Below, in pieces: positions 8,110-16,316 of a stretch of DNA of 26,696 nucleotides. Where the stretch lies: positions 1 to 26,696 of the forward strand of contig JBOFEA010000005.1 of NCBI GenBank assembly GCA_051647535.1, written 5' to 3'. The notes beneath the pieces are model-generated. The model worked only from the letters and a program-made list of their open reading frames with translations, ran no database searches and had not been told where the DNA came from. Position numbers and translations under genes: made by a program. Origin of the DNA: Brevinema_A sp051647535. Its GTDB lineage: Bacteria; Spirochaetota; Brevinematia; Brevinematales; Brevinemataceae. Position 1 is the stretch's first letter. Every line of letters starts with the position of its first letter.

Positions 8110-8675
8110 TTCATCTTGATGAAGATCTTGAAGTCCTTCCTAACTTTAGATGGGTTACGGTTGGACAACTAAAAAAACTAATGGAAATTGATAATCTTGT
8201 TAATATGGATACAAGGACAATTTTATCTTGTATTCCATTTTCTATGGGTTGTTTTTCATCTTCTAAGTTAGAAGAAATTCGTAATAATTTTCCTACACAA
8301 TCATTATTTACATCGATTTTTACACCGAGTCCACAAAATTTTCTCCCTCAAATTTATCAAAAAATCAATAATTATAAAATGTTTGCTAAGCAAACTATAG
8401 AATTACATTCTCTCCACCAACTACAACATTGGTCAATGGTAGATAATGAGTTTATCTGCTCAAATCCTTATCCTTTCAAATGTATTTTTTGCCATATAGA
8501 AATTGAAGGAAGAGAAGTCAAAAAATGGACTCAGCCTCTTTTTGAAGCTAATGGTATTGCTACCTTTGGATTGTTTGTCACAGAAATACAAGATCGGTGG
8601 CATTTTTTAGTCAAACTATTTCCTGAAATTGGTGTAATGGATATGGTTGAGCTTGGACCAACAGTGCAATTAGAA
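8079..8675 (+). pseudogene. NDP-hexose 2,3-dehydratase, C-terminal remnant
   Basis: Read in the frame of the following ORF, but starting upstream of its ATG, the sequence gives FYKKRNRNIII, LDEDLEVLPNFRW, VGQLKKL, NLVNMDTRTILSCIPFS, GREVKKWTQPLF and VELGPTVQ. These are the hallmark segments of the second half of NDP-4-keto-6-deoxyhexose 2,3-dehydratases, which remove the C2 hydroxyl on the way to 2,6-dideoxysugars. Full proteins are about 450-480 aa with two similar halves. Here roughly the first 200 residues are absent, and the end runs straight into a ketoreductase. The fold is incomplete, so activity is unlikely. Confidence 0.8.
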
Positions 8676-9368
8676 GCGCATGTCCTTTTAGAAAAGCCTT
8701 TTACTACTCAATTAATCCACACAAAGGAATTAATCTCCATTGCACAAAAAAATCATCTTGCTTTACACGAAAACTATATGTTTATCTTTCATCGTCAATT
8801 AACGACTATTCGACAACTTCTCAATGATAATATTATTGGTGAAATTCGAGAATATAGGATTGATTTTGGTTTTCCAAAACGTGGAGAAGATGATTTTCGT
8901 TATAACAAATCTCTTGGTGGAGGATCTTTGTTAGATTGTAGTGGATACCCTATTAGATTAGCTTTATATTTGTTGGGTGATAGTGCAACATTAAGCTATT
9001 CATCTCTCAAATATCCTCATGGTTATGATATTGATCTTTACGGAACGGCTATTCTAGAAAACGACAATAATGAAATCGCAAAAGTCTCTTTTGGAATGGA
9101 TAATGCTTATAAGTGTGATATAGAAATTTGGGGAAGTCTAGGAACGATAAAAACAGATAGGATTTTCACAGCACCAGATAACTTTTCGCCTACTATTATT
9201 ATTAAAAAGGGTAATGATGAACAAATAATCTCTATAGAACCTGATGATCAATTTTATCATTCTATTGATTATTTTTATCGTTGTATCCATGATACAGCAA
9301 TACAACAACAAAGTTTTGAACAAATACAACAACAAAGTGTTGCTATTGAGCAGATATTATACTACTAA
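8181..9368 (+). CDS. Chimeric ORF: dehydratase remnant fused to a Gfo/Idh/MocA 3-ketoreductase lacking its Rossmann fold
   Basis: An uninterrupted 395-codon ORF. Residues 1 to about 165 are the dehydratase remnant. From AHVLLEKPFTT (about 166) it is the C-terminal two thirds of a Gfo/Idh/MocA oxidoreductase: the EKP motif, LHENYMF, the GEIREYRIDFG strand and SLGGGSLLDCSGYP. The N-terminal GxGxxG NAD(P)-binding half, about 90 residues, is missing. In 2,6-dideoxyhexose pathways a dehydratase of this type is followed by exactly this kind of NDP-3-keto-hexose reductase, so the two were probably neighbours before an in-frame deletion joined them near 8673. The ATG at 8181 (Met of MEIDNLV) has no convincing ribosome site. 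A working fusion enzyme is unlikely because the cofactor fold is absent. Confidence 0.8.
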   Translation: MEIDNLVNMDTRTILSCIPFSMGCFSSSKLEEIRNNFPTQSLFTSIFTPSPQNFLPQIYQKINNYKMFAKQTIELHSLHQLQHWSMVDNEFICSNPYPFKCIFCHIEIEGREVKKWTQPLFEANGIATFGLFVTEIQDRWHFLVKLFPEIGVMDMVELGPTVQLEAHVLLEKPFTTQLIHTKELISIAQKNHLALHENYMFIFHRQLTTIRQLLNDNIIGEIREYRIDFGFPKRGEDDFRYNKSLGGGSLLDCSGYPIRLALYLLGDSATLSYSSLKYPHGYDIDLYGTAILENDNNEIAKVSFGMDNAYKCDIEIWGSLGTIKTDRIFTAPDNFSPTIIIKKGNDEQIISIEPDDQFYHSIDYFYRCIHDTAIQQQSFEQIQQQSVAIEQILYY

Positions 9369-9389
9369 AACCATCATACGAGGTAATAA

Positions 9390-9932
9390 ATGAACATAAC
9401 AAAATGTACATTAGAAGGCGTAAAAATTCTTGAGCCAACATATTTTGAGGATATCAGAGGTTTTGCTGCTGAATCTTATTCTTATAAGACTCTCTCATCA
9501 AAAGGTATATATAATATTTTTGTTCAAGATTATGTTGTACTTAATAGTAAAAAAGGTACTTTGATAGGAATACATTATCAAAATCATCCTTTTTCACAAG
9601 CAAAAATTATTAGAGTTTTAAAAGGAAAGATTTTAGATGTTGTTGATTTGCGAAAAAACTCTCCAACTTATAAACAATATATTGTCCATGAAATATCATC
9701 TGACAATAGAAAACAAGTTTTTATTCCTAAAGGTTTTAGACATGCTTTTATTACTTTAGAGGATAATACAGAAGTATTCTATAAAATGGATGAGTATTAT
9801 GCATCTGGATTTGATGGAGCAATTTTATGGAATGATCCTGAACTTAATATCGATTGGGGTATAGAAAATCCAATTCTTTCTAATAAAGATCTACATGCTC
9901 CTACGTTAGCAGACAGCCCTATGAACTGTTAG
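9390..9932 (+). CDS. dTDP-4-dehydrorhamnose 3,5-epimerase family protein (RmlC-like)
   Basis: Cupin-fold sugar-nucleotide epimerase of 180 aa, full length for the family (about 180-190 aa). It inverts C3 and/or C5 of an NDP-4-keto-6-deoxyhexose in the cytoplasm. Visible family marks are DIRGFAAESY (about 21-30), KGTLIGIHYQ with the catalytic-type His62, IRVLKGKILDVVDLRKNSPT, PKGFRHAF, and FYKMDEYYASG, which holds the conserved Tyr region. GAGGT about 7 bp upstream supports the start. It sits 21 bp after the fusion ORF and 9 bp before the reductase, so it is in the same operon. It could act as a 5-epimerase in a 2,6-dideoxyhexose pathway rather than in rhamnose synthesis, because no rmlA, rmlB or rmlD is seen. 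It appears intact in a broken pathway. Confidence 0.85.
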   Translation: MNITKCTLEGVKILEPTYFEDIRGFAAESYSYKTLSSKGIYNIFVQDYVVLNSKKGTLIGIHYQNHPFSQAKIIRVLKGKILDVVDLRKNSPTYKQYIVHEISSDNRKQVFIPKGFRHAFITLEDNTEVFYKMDEYYASGFDGAILWNDPELNIDWGIENPILSNKDLHAPTLADSPMNC

Positions 9933-9941
9933 GATATTTTT

Positions 9942-10856
9942 ATGCAAAAAGTAATTATTACTGGAGCAAGTGGTTTTATCGGTAAAGCTCTAACAAAATA
10001 TCTTCTTAATAACAATATTGAAGTGTATGCTATTGTTCGTGATAAAGAAAAATTAGTAGACTTAACTCATAATAAAAATCTTAAAATTATCTCTTGTGAG
10101 ATGAAAGGTTATAATACTCTACCAGAGAAAATTAAGGAACGTGATTTTGACGTTTGCTTTCACCTTGCTTGGGAAGGCATTGTAGGGTGTGAAATGCAAA
10201 ATTTATCTACCCAAATAAAAAATATTGAGAATACATCGTCGTTGCTTTATGCACTTTCTAAGCTAAACATAAAGCAATTTATTTATGCTGATTCGATTTC
10301 ACAATATAAGTACATACCAATTAATAAAACAACAACTCTTTATAAAAACTTTGATGTTTACGGACTTAGTAAAGATTTTACTCGTAAGTATCTCATCCAA
10401 CAAATTTCGACATTAGATATGCAATTTAATGCTGTTATCATGTCAAATATTTTTGGAGTAGGTGATTTTTCAAAACGATCTACTAATATTATTATTGATA
10501 AATTTTTGAAAGGTGAAAGCCCAGCTTTGGCGGATGGTTCAATTTTATATGATTGGGTTTATATAGATGATGCTATACAAGTAATGTTGGCTGTTGTAGA
10601 TAAAGGGCATCCTTATAAAACTTATTATATAGGATATAGAAAGCTAAAAACTTTTGAAGAGATTGTTACTACAGTAAGAGACATAGTAAATCCTACTATT
10701 CCACTTACTTTTGGTACTTATCATGATACTTCTTTTATTGATTATGATCAATTCTTTAATGATGATTTATATCAAGATACAGGGTTTGAGATTAGAAGTG
10801 ATTTTGCAGAAAACATCAAAAAAACAACAGAATGGGTAAAATTCCTCAACTTTTAG
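9942..10856 (+). CDS. NAD-dependent epimerase/dehydratase family protein (probable NDP-4-keto-deoxyhexose reductase)
   Basis: Extended SDR-family enzyme of 304 aa. It has the N-terminal NAD(P) motif ITGASGFIG (residues 6-14), FHLAWEG after the third strand, ADSIS for the catalytic Ser/Thr region, the Tyr140-x3-Lys144 pair (YGLSK), and IFGVGDFSKRSTNIIID in the substrate domain. Given the neighbours, it most likely reduces the 4-keto group as the last step of a dideoxysugar pathway; a 4-epimerase role is possible. The stop lies just before the glf ribosome site. It appears intact. Confidence 0.82.
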   Translation: MQKVIITGASGFIGKALTKYLLNNNIEVYAIVRDKEKLVDLTHNKNLKIISCEMKGYNTLPEKIKERDFDVCFHLAWEGIVGCEMQNLSTQIKNIENTSSLLYALSKLNIKQFIYADSISQYKYIPINKTTTLYKNFDVYGLSKDFTRKYLIQQISTLDMQFNAVIMSNIFGVGDFSKRSTNIIIDKFLKGESPALADGSILYDWVYIDDAIQVMLAVVDKGHPYKTYYIGYRKLKTFEEIVTTVRDIVNPTIPLTFGTYHDTSFIDYDQFFNDDLYQDTGFEIRSDFAENIKKTTEWVKFLNF

Positions 10857-10864
10857 GAGAAGAA

Positions 10865-11854
10865 ATGCATGATATTTTAGTAGTTGGTGCAGGATTTAGT
10901 GGGAGTATACTTGCTCGAAAATTAGCAGAAGAACAGAATAAAAAAGTTCTTTTGGTGGAACGTCGACCTCATATTGCAGGAAATATGTATGATGATCTCA
11001 ATGAATATGGAATTTTAATTCAAGAATATGGCCCTCATTTTCTCAACACTAATAAATACTGGATTATTGAATTTCTTCAACAATATAAAGAATTATTTAA
11101 ACATTCAACAAAACTTCTTAGCTATATTGATGAGAAATATGTAAGATTACCTTTTAATTTTCAAACAGTACAAGAGCTTGTAGGGGCAAAAAAATCAGAA
11201 TCTATCTTGGCAAAACTAAGAGAAGAGTTTAAAGGAGAAGATAGGGTATCTATTTATACCCTTATGGAACATATAGATACAGAGATAAACTCCTATGGAA
11301 AGCTATTATTTGATAAAGCCTTTATGCCATATATAACAAAAATGTGGGGATTAACTCCAGATCAAATTGATAAAAGTATTTTAGATAGGGTCCCTATGGC
11401 ATTGAACTATGATGAACGCTATCTTAATAAAGATTTTCAATATCTACCTAAAGAAGGCTTTACAAAATTATTTGAATCTATGCTCAATCACCCTAATATC
11501 ACCCTGCAATTAAATACTAATGCTTTTGAAAGACTAGATTTATCCTCTAACAAGGTGACCTATCATGGACAAGAATTTGAATGTGTAATTTTCACTGGAG
11601 CTATTGACGAATTATTTGATTGTAAATATGGGATTTTGCCTTATCGTTCTATGGATTTTACTTATGAAACCATAAAAGGAGAGTTTGTTCTTCCATGTGA
11701 AGTTGTTTCTTATCCTCAAGCAAAAGGTTATACAAGACAAACAGAATACAAGCAATTTAATAATAAATTTTTACCTTATACAGAATATACAACAGTTGCT
11801 ACAGAATGGCCAATGCAATATGATAAAAATGCTGAGAAAGGAAATATTCCTTAA
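10865..11854 (+). pseudogene. glf: UDP-galactopyranose mutase, C-terminally truncated
   Basis: Flavoenzyme that would interconvert UDP-galactopyranose and UDP-galactofuranose for surface glycan. The start at 10865 (MHDILVVGAGFSG) follows AGGAG by 5-6 bp. A further upstream ATG at 10832 lies inside the previous gene and is unlikely. The FAD motif VVGAGFSG, RPHIAGNMYDD, YGPHFLNTN and the mutase-typical PYITKMWG are present. The ORF stops after about 329 residues at GNIP, where homologues continue with YYP and about 40 more residues that complete the FAD-binding fold. The break meets the equally truncated upp gene. Probably non-functional. Confidence 0.88.
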
Positions 11855-12441
11855 CCTGGATAAATAAATGAATTACTATCCAAGCCAAGGTCAATCTTTG
11901 CAACATAAATGTCAACTGTTGGATGAATAGCCAAAAGTTTTGAAATTCCTTCAGGTGCAGCAATGACACATATAAAAGATATATTTGTTGCGCCTTGTTC
12001 TTTGAGATAATTAATTGTATAACAAGCAGAACCACCAGTAGCCAACATAGGATCTAAAACAAAAACATTTCTTTCTTTAATATCAGATGGCAGTTTACAG
12101 TAATAGTAGGTAGGCTCTAAATTTTCCTCATTTCGATAAATACCGATATGACCGACTTTAGCAGTAGGAATCAAAGAAAGAAGTCCATCAAGCATTCCTA
12201 GACCGGCTCTTATAATAGGAACTAGAGCAATTGCTTTATTTGGTAATTGGAATCCTACGGCTTTACCGAGAGGGGTTTCTATGGAAATTTCATGAAGTTT
12301 AAGATTTTTCGTTGCTTCATAAATCATGAGTTTTGAGATTTCGTTTATATTTTCTCTAAAAATTTTGGTATCACTATTTTTATCTCTCAAAATAGATAAC
12401 TTATGCTAAATTAATGGGTAGTTAAGTTCGATAACAGCCAT
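11851..12441 (-). pseudogene. upp: Uracil phosphoribosyltransferase, amber codon near the start and lost C-terminus
   Basis: UPRT makes UMP from uracil and PRPP. Read from ATG at 12441, the sequence gives MAVIELNYPLI, then TAG, then HKLSILRDK. Homologues have Lys at that place (HPL-K-HKL), so AAG to TAG is the simplest change. The ATG has a good GGAG site within the end of arcC. The rest is clear UPRT: IRAGLGMLDG, the PRPP loop VLDPMLATGGS and VIAAPEGI. It stops at FIYPG, where the family continues with the uracil-binding GDAGD segment. Reinitiation at TTG 12390 would restore most of the N-terminus but not the lost C-terminus, so the gene is very likely dead. It is last in the carbamoyl operon. 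Confidence 0.9.
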
Positions 12442-13371
12442 TTATTTCTCCACTATTCTTGTTCCTGAGCATCCATTTAATGCTTCTGATATTTTTTCTA
12501 ATGATGCTATCAAAGCTATGTTTTTGGAATTTTTCACGAAATCAATCGCAGAATTTATTTTTGGAAGCATACTACCTTCAGGAAATTGTCCTTCACTAAT
12601 GTATTGTATCGCTTCTGGAATTGTTATTTGTTCAAGATTTTGCTGATTACTTTTACCAAAGTTTATTGCAACCTTATCAACGGCAGTTAGAAGTACGAAA
12701 TAATCTGCTTGTACTTGTTTAGCAATCAATGCTGCTGTACTATCTTTGTCAATTACAGCATTTATACCTTCGAGTTGCCCATTTTTTTCGATTACAGGAA
12801 TTCCGCCGCCGCCAGCACAAATAACAATAGTTTTGTTTTCAAGAAGCTTGCTAATTGTGAGTTTTTCAACGATATCAATAGGCTTTGGACTAGCAACCAC
12901 TTCACGATATCCACGTCCGGAATCTTCAACCATTGTTATTCCTTGAGCTTCCATGGCTTTTGATTCTTCTAACGTATAAAAAGGACCTACTGGCTTTGTT
13001 GGGTTTTGGAAAGCTGGATCATTGGCATCTACTAATGTTTCTGTTATAATGGTAATTACTTCATTTGTTTGATTAAGCTTGCGGAGTTCATTTTTAAGAG
13101 CTTGTTGTAAGTGGTATCCTGAATAACTTTGTGTCATCGCAACACATTCATTTAGAGGCATTTTAGCAATTTTTGTGTCTATTTTATGCCCTATAGAAAA
13201 AGCATTATTAATCATTCCAACTTGTGGACCATTACCGTGTACAATTATTACAGTATAGTTTTGTGCCACTAATTGTCCGATAGCTTTGGACGCTTCTTTA
13301 ACAAGAGTTTTTTGTTCTTCAGGACTTTCCCCCAAAGCATTTCCACCAAGAGCTAATACAATTTTTTTCAT
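12442..13371 (-). CDS. arcC: Carbamate kinase
   Basis: Amino-acid-kinase-fold enzyme of 309 aa, full length. It transfers the phosphate of carbamoyl phosphate to ADP, giving ATP plus carbamate, which breaks down to ammonia and CO2. Visible motifs are LALGGNALGE (7-16), VHGNGPQVG (44-52), CAGGGGIPV and AVIDKDSTAALIA, with the PEGSMLPKI segment near the C-terminus. The AAGGA site lies in the end of the preceding gene, one base upstream, so translation is coupled. It is the energy-yielding step of this operon, as its homologue AllK/YbcF is next to fdrA-ylbE-ylbF in Escherichia coli. No arginine deiminase genes are near, so the carbamoyl phosphate should come from the FdrA/YlbE/AllH proteins. Confidence 0.95.
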   Translation of the reverse strand: MKKIVLALGGNALGESPEEQKTLVKEASKAIGQLVAQNYTVIIVHGNGPQVGMINNAFSIGHKIDTKIAKMPLNECVAMTQSYSGYHLQQALKNELRKLNQTNEVITIITETLVDANDPAFQNPTKPVGPFYTLEESKAMEAQGITMVEDSGRGYREVVASPKPIDIVEKLTISKLLENKTIVICAGGGGIPVIEKNGQLEGINAVIDKDSTAALIAKQVQADYFVLLTAVDKVAINFGKSNQQNLEQITIPEAIQYISEGQFPEGSMLPKINSAIDFVKNSKNIALIASLEKISEALNGCSGTRIVEK

Positions 13372-13372
13372 T

Positions 13373-14785
13373 TTAGTTTCCTTCTTTAATTTTTTGAGCT
13401 AAAGCAATAATAGCATCTTCAAAAACCGATAATGGTGGGTGAGTGATTCCTGCTCCCACTTGTCCGATGCCTGGCAATTTATGAGCGATACCAGTATTAA
13501 TAACAGGTCTGATACCTGTTTCAAGAACAGCACGAATATCAATACCAAGTGCTGTGGATTTGAAATTTAGATTTGGAATATTATATGTTGCTGATACGCC
13601 GGCAGTGATTGTATACATAGAATTGGAATAGTTAAGAGCATCTTTCACGGTACCTCCAACAAAACTAACAATCGCAGGAGCAGTCGCCATAGCAAAACCA
13701 CCGATTCCATAAGTTTCTGTAATCGCACTATCGCCAAGGTCTGGACAACAGTCATCTTCTGTATAACCGGCAAATAACAATCCATTAATCGGTTCTGCTT
13801 TACCTTGGAACCACATATCGTCTCCCAAACCGGAAACTTTAATACCAAAATTCACACCATTTCTCGACATAACAGATACAATTGTTGAATAAGGAATGTT
13901 ATTTGCTGAATCCAAGCTTACTTTTGCTGAAGGCATGGATAAATTAAGGAAGTAGTGATCATTATTAATAATAAAATCCAAAGCTTTTTGAGCTTTGTCT
14001 TTGTCTGCTAAATTAAAAAATTCACCGGCTATTTCACGTACAAATAAAGAAGTGGCAGCTTTATTACGATTATGGCATTCATCACCCATTTGGAGAGCTT
14101 GTGTGATGATGTTTTTAATATCGATTTCTTTTTTATTTTTCAAAACTTCTGCGAATGTTGGTGCAAATTCATCACGAATCCAACGAAGTCGAGAAATCAC
14201 ACTTTCATCATTAGCCCCAAATCGCAAAACTTTACCTAAGCCTTCGTTTACTGTACAAAAAGCCTTTCGTCCGCTTACTTTATTTACCACGATATGCACA
14301 GGCATAGATGCTGATACGATTCCAGCCATAGGGCCAACTGTATCAAAATTATTACATGGTGCAAATTCGATTTTACCGGAGTTAACCAAAGCTTCTGCTT
14401 CTTCCAAAGTATTTGCCAATTCCTCAAAAATCAAAGCTCCTAAAACAGCACCTTTCATAGGACCAGCCATGTTTTCATAGGAGATAGGTGGACCAGCATG
14501 AAGAATAAGGTTTTTTTTCATGTTTGGAATTGCATCAATAGCAGGTTTGATATCAATTAAAACAGGGGAAGATTCATTAATTAACGAAATTACCTTAGTA
14601 TTGGCATTGTCAATTTTTTCTTTATATTGTTCTAAAATATCCAAAGATTCAAGTGCTTCTACTTTTATATTTAGAGGTTGCCAATCTACTTGTACGACGT
14701 TTAAACCTTGAATATCATAGTCTTCTTGGAATAATGTTGGACCGATATTAATAATTTTCATTTCATCAATAAGGATATTTTTCAT
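13373..14785 (-). CDS. allG: YlbE/AllG, DUF1116 subunit of oxalurate (oxamate) carbamoyltransferase
   Basis: A 470-aa protein of the DUF1116 family. In E. coli, FdrA, YlbE and YlbF are linked to carbamoyl transfer from oxalurate, giving oxamate and carbamoyl phosphate. Family segments seen are LHAGPPISYENMAGPMKGA, NFDTVGPMAGIVSASMPV, LGKVLRFGA, MGDECHNRN, SRNGVNFGI, DSAITETYGIGG and TGIAHKLPGIGQVGAG. The start at 14785 is set by AAGGAG 7 bp upstream; a longer frame starting at 14833 lies inside fdrA. The first 45 or so residues (MKIINIGPTLF, then VDWQP) resemble what in E. coli is the C-terminal tail of FdrA, so a module seems to have moved across the gene boundary. Confidence 0.88.
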   Translation of the reverse strand: MKNILIDEMKIINIGPTLFQEDYDIQGLNVVQVDWQPLNIKVEALESLDILEQYKEKIDNANTKVISLINESSPVLIDIKPAIDAIPNMKKNLILHAGPPISYENMAGPMKGAVLGALIFEELANTLEEAEALVNSGKIEFAPCNNFDTVGPMAGIVSASMPVHIVVNKVSGRKAFCTVNEGLGKVLRFGANDESVISRLRWIRDEFAPTFAEVLKNKKEIDIKNIITQALQMGDECHNRNKAATSLFVREIAGEFFNLADKDKAQKALDFIINNDHYFLNLSMPSAKVSLDSANNIPYSTIVSVMSRNGVNFGIKVSGLGDDMWFQGKAEPINGLLFAGYTEDDCCPDLGDSAITETYGIGGFAMATAPAIVSFVGGTVKDALNYSNSMYTITAGVSATYNIPNLNFKSTALGIDIRAVLETGIRPVINTGIAHKLPGIGQVGAGITHPPLSVFEDAIIALAQKIKEGN

Positions 14786-14786
14786 T

Positions 14787-16316
14787 TTATAGCTCCTTAA
14801 TAACAGCACTAGCAATTCTTGCTGCTTCAGCATTACTATTGACCATAATCACATCGAGATCTTCTAAAAGTCGTTTTTGTTCTTGAATATTTTGCTTATC
14901 TCCCTTTGTAGAAAGTAAATAACAAATAATTACAATCTCTCTACTGTCATCTTTGGCAATTTGTTTTGCTTTTTTCAAAGATTCCACTGTCATACCAACA
15001 GGATTAGAGTTTGATCCGTACCCCAATTCAAAATCCAAAATCATTACAGCAACAGATTTATCCTGAGCTTCTTTTATGATACGTGAATTTCTAATACTTG
15101 GATCTATCATAGGGTGGGGCTTTCCTTGTGTGAAAACATCATCTCCCAAGTCAATGATACTATTTTCTTTGGATACAAAAGGATCACTTAATTTTCGTTC
15201 TTTAATTTTGGAAACATTACTATAAACCATATGGTCTTTACCCACGATCATTTCAGTTTCTGCTGCTAAAGTTCCACCGCAATACAGTGCTCTAAGATAA
15301 CGTTGTCCTTGCTTAAGAGTTTTTTGAACGGCACTTGCTATGATTTGTTCTTGTGAAAAATCAGGGCTGATAACTTTGGACAAGCTGGCATTTGCTGCTG
15401 CGAATCCAGCTTCTTCCAATGTCATTGCAAATTGAAATCCTTTTTCTTCCACAAGATTTTTATCTCCATTAATAAAACAAATAATATAAGTTTTTGAGGA
15501 TTTTTTTGCTTGGTCAAGAATTTTCTCTGCAATTTCTTTTGCAGGAGGTTTGGAAATTAATAAAACAATATCGGTTTGTGAATCTTGTTCAAGCATTTTC
15601 ATACCTTGCATCATCATTAAACCACCAATTTCTTGGCTCAAATCTCTACCACCAGTACCGATAGCATGACTAATTCCGGCACCGAGTTTATCAATCAAAA
15701 CCGTTGCTTCTTGAATCCCCGTACCACTTGCACCGACAATTCCAATGTTTCCTTTACGCACCTTATTGGCGAAACACAATCCAATACCATTAATGATTGA
15801 AGTTCCACAGTCCGGACCCATCATCAAAAGATCTTTGGATACAGCAAGTTGTTTGAGCTTTAATTCATCTTCGATAGACATATTATCACTAAAAAGCATC
15901 ACATTGATATTGTTATCGAGGCAACGTTTGACTTCATGATAAGCATGATTTCCAGGAATAGAAATCACAGCCATGTTTAGGTTTTTGTTTTCGCTAATAG
16001 CTTGTTTTGAATTGGAATAAGCATAATTGGTGTTGTCTTCGTCTTTGACAATAAACAATTCAGCGATTTGCTCCAAAATTTTGTCCAAAAAAGATTCATT
16101 TTCTAATTTTAAAGCTATCATCATATCATTAGCTTTTACCGATTGTAATTCTTCTTCACTGAAACCGATAGATTTAATGATTTCTTTATTCATGTCTGTT
16201 CCCATACCTAAGGTAGATTCGAGAACTCCGTCGAGATTATTGACTTTATTAGTTACTGACATAAGTGTGATAGAGTCTTTGTAAAAGTTATTTTTTATAA
16301 TTAATTTACTAAACAA
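14787..16316 (-). CDS. fdrA: FdrA/AllF, acyl-CoA-synthetase-like subunit of oxalurate carbamoyltransferase
   Basis: A 509-aa protein with the succinyl-CoA-synthetase-like fold. Motifs are FYKDSITLMS near the start, VMLFSDNMSIEDELKLKQ (about 139-156), MGPDCGTSI (166-174), the nucleotide/phosphate loop GIVGASGTGIQE (192-203), THAIGTGGRDLS-like sequence, YCGGTLAAE, and IDLGDDVFTQGKPHPMIDP. It starts with TTG at 16316, supported by GGAGGG 5 bp upstream, and overlaps the allH end by 16 bp. It is about 45 residues shorter than E. coli FdrA (555 aa); the missing tail is found at the N-terminus of the next protein. Expected to act with AllG and AllH in cytoplasmic carbamoyl transfer. The exact substrate here is inferred. 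Confidence 0.9.
   Translation of the reverse strand: MFSKLIIKNNFYKDSITLMSVTNKVNNLDGVLESTLGMGTDMNKEIIKSIGFSEEELQSVKANDMMIALKLENESFLDKILEQIAELFIVKDEDNTNYAYSNSKQAISENKNLNMAVISIPGNHAYHEVKRCLDNNINVMLFSDNMSIEDELKLKQLAVSKDLLMMGPDCGTSIINGIGLCFANKVRKGNIGIVGASGTGIQEATVLIDKLGAGISHAIGTGGRDLSQEIGGLMMMQGMKMLEQDSQTDIVLLISKPPAKEIAEKILDQAKKSSKTYIICFINGDKNLVEEKGFQFAMTLEEAGFAAANASLSKVISPDFSQEQIIASAVQKTLKQGQRYLRALYCGGTLAAETEMIVGKDHMVYSNVSKIKERKLSDPFVSKENSIIDLGDDVFTQGKPHPMIDPSIRNSRIIKEAQDKSVAVMILDFELGYGSNSNPVGMTVESLKKAKQIAKDDSREIVIICYLLSTKGDKQNIQEQKRLLEDLDVIMVNSNAEAARIASAVIKEL

Noticed and set aside
11851..11854. TTAA as a transposon insertion footprint
   Set aside because: No inverted repeats or transposase nearby, and sequence is lost from both genes, which fits a deletion better than an excision scar.
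12406..12408. TAG read as an amino acid (alternative code) in upp and in the right-hand island
   Set aside because: TAG ends apparently normal genes here (RmlC-like, NAD-dependent reductase, first permease), and the island also has in-frame TAA and frameshifts, so decay explains it better.
13995..14480. Plus-strand ORF of 161 codons opposite allG
   Set aside because: Shadow frame of a well-supported gene; no ribosome site or recognisable protein features.
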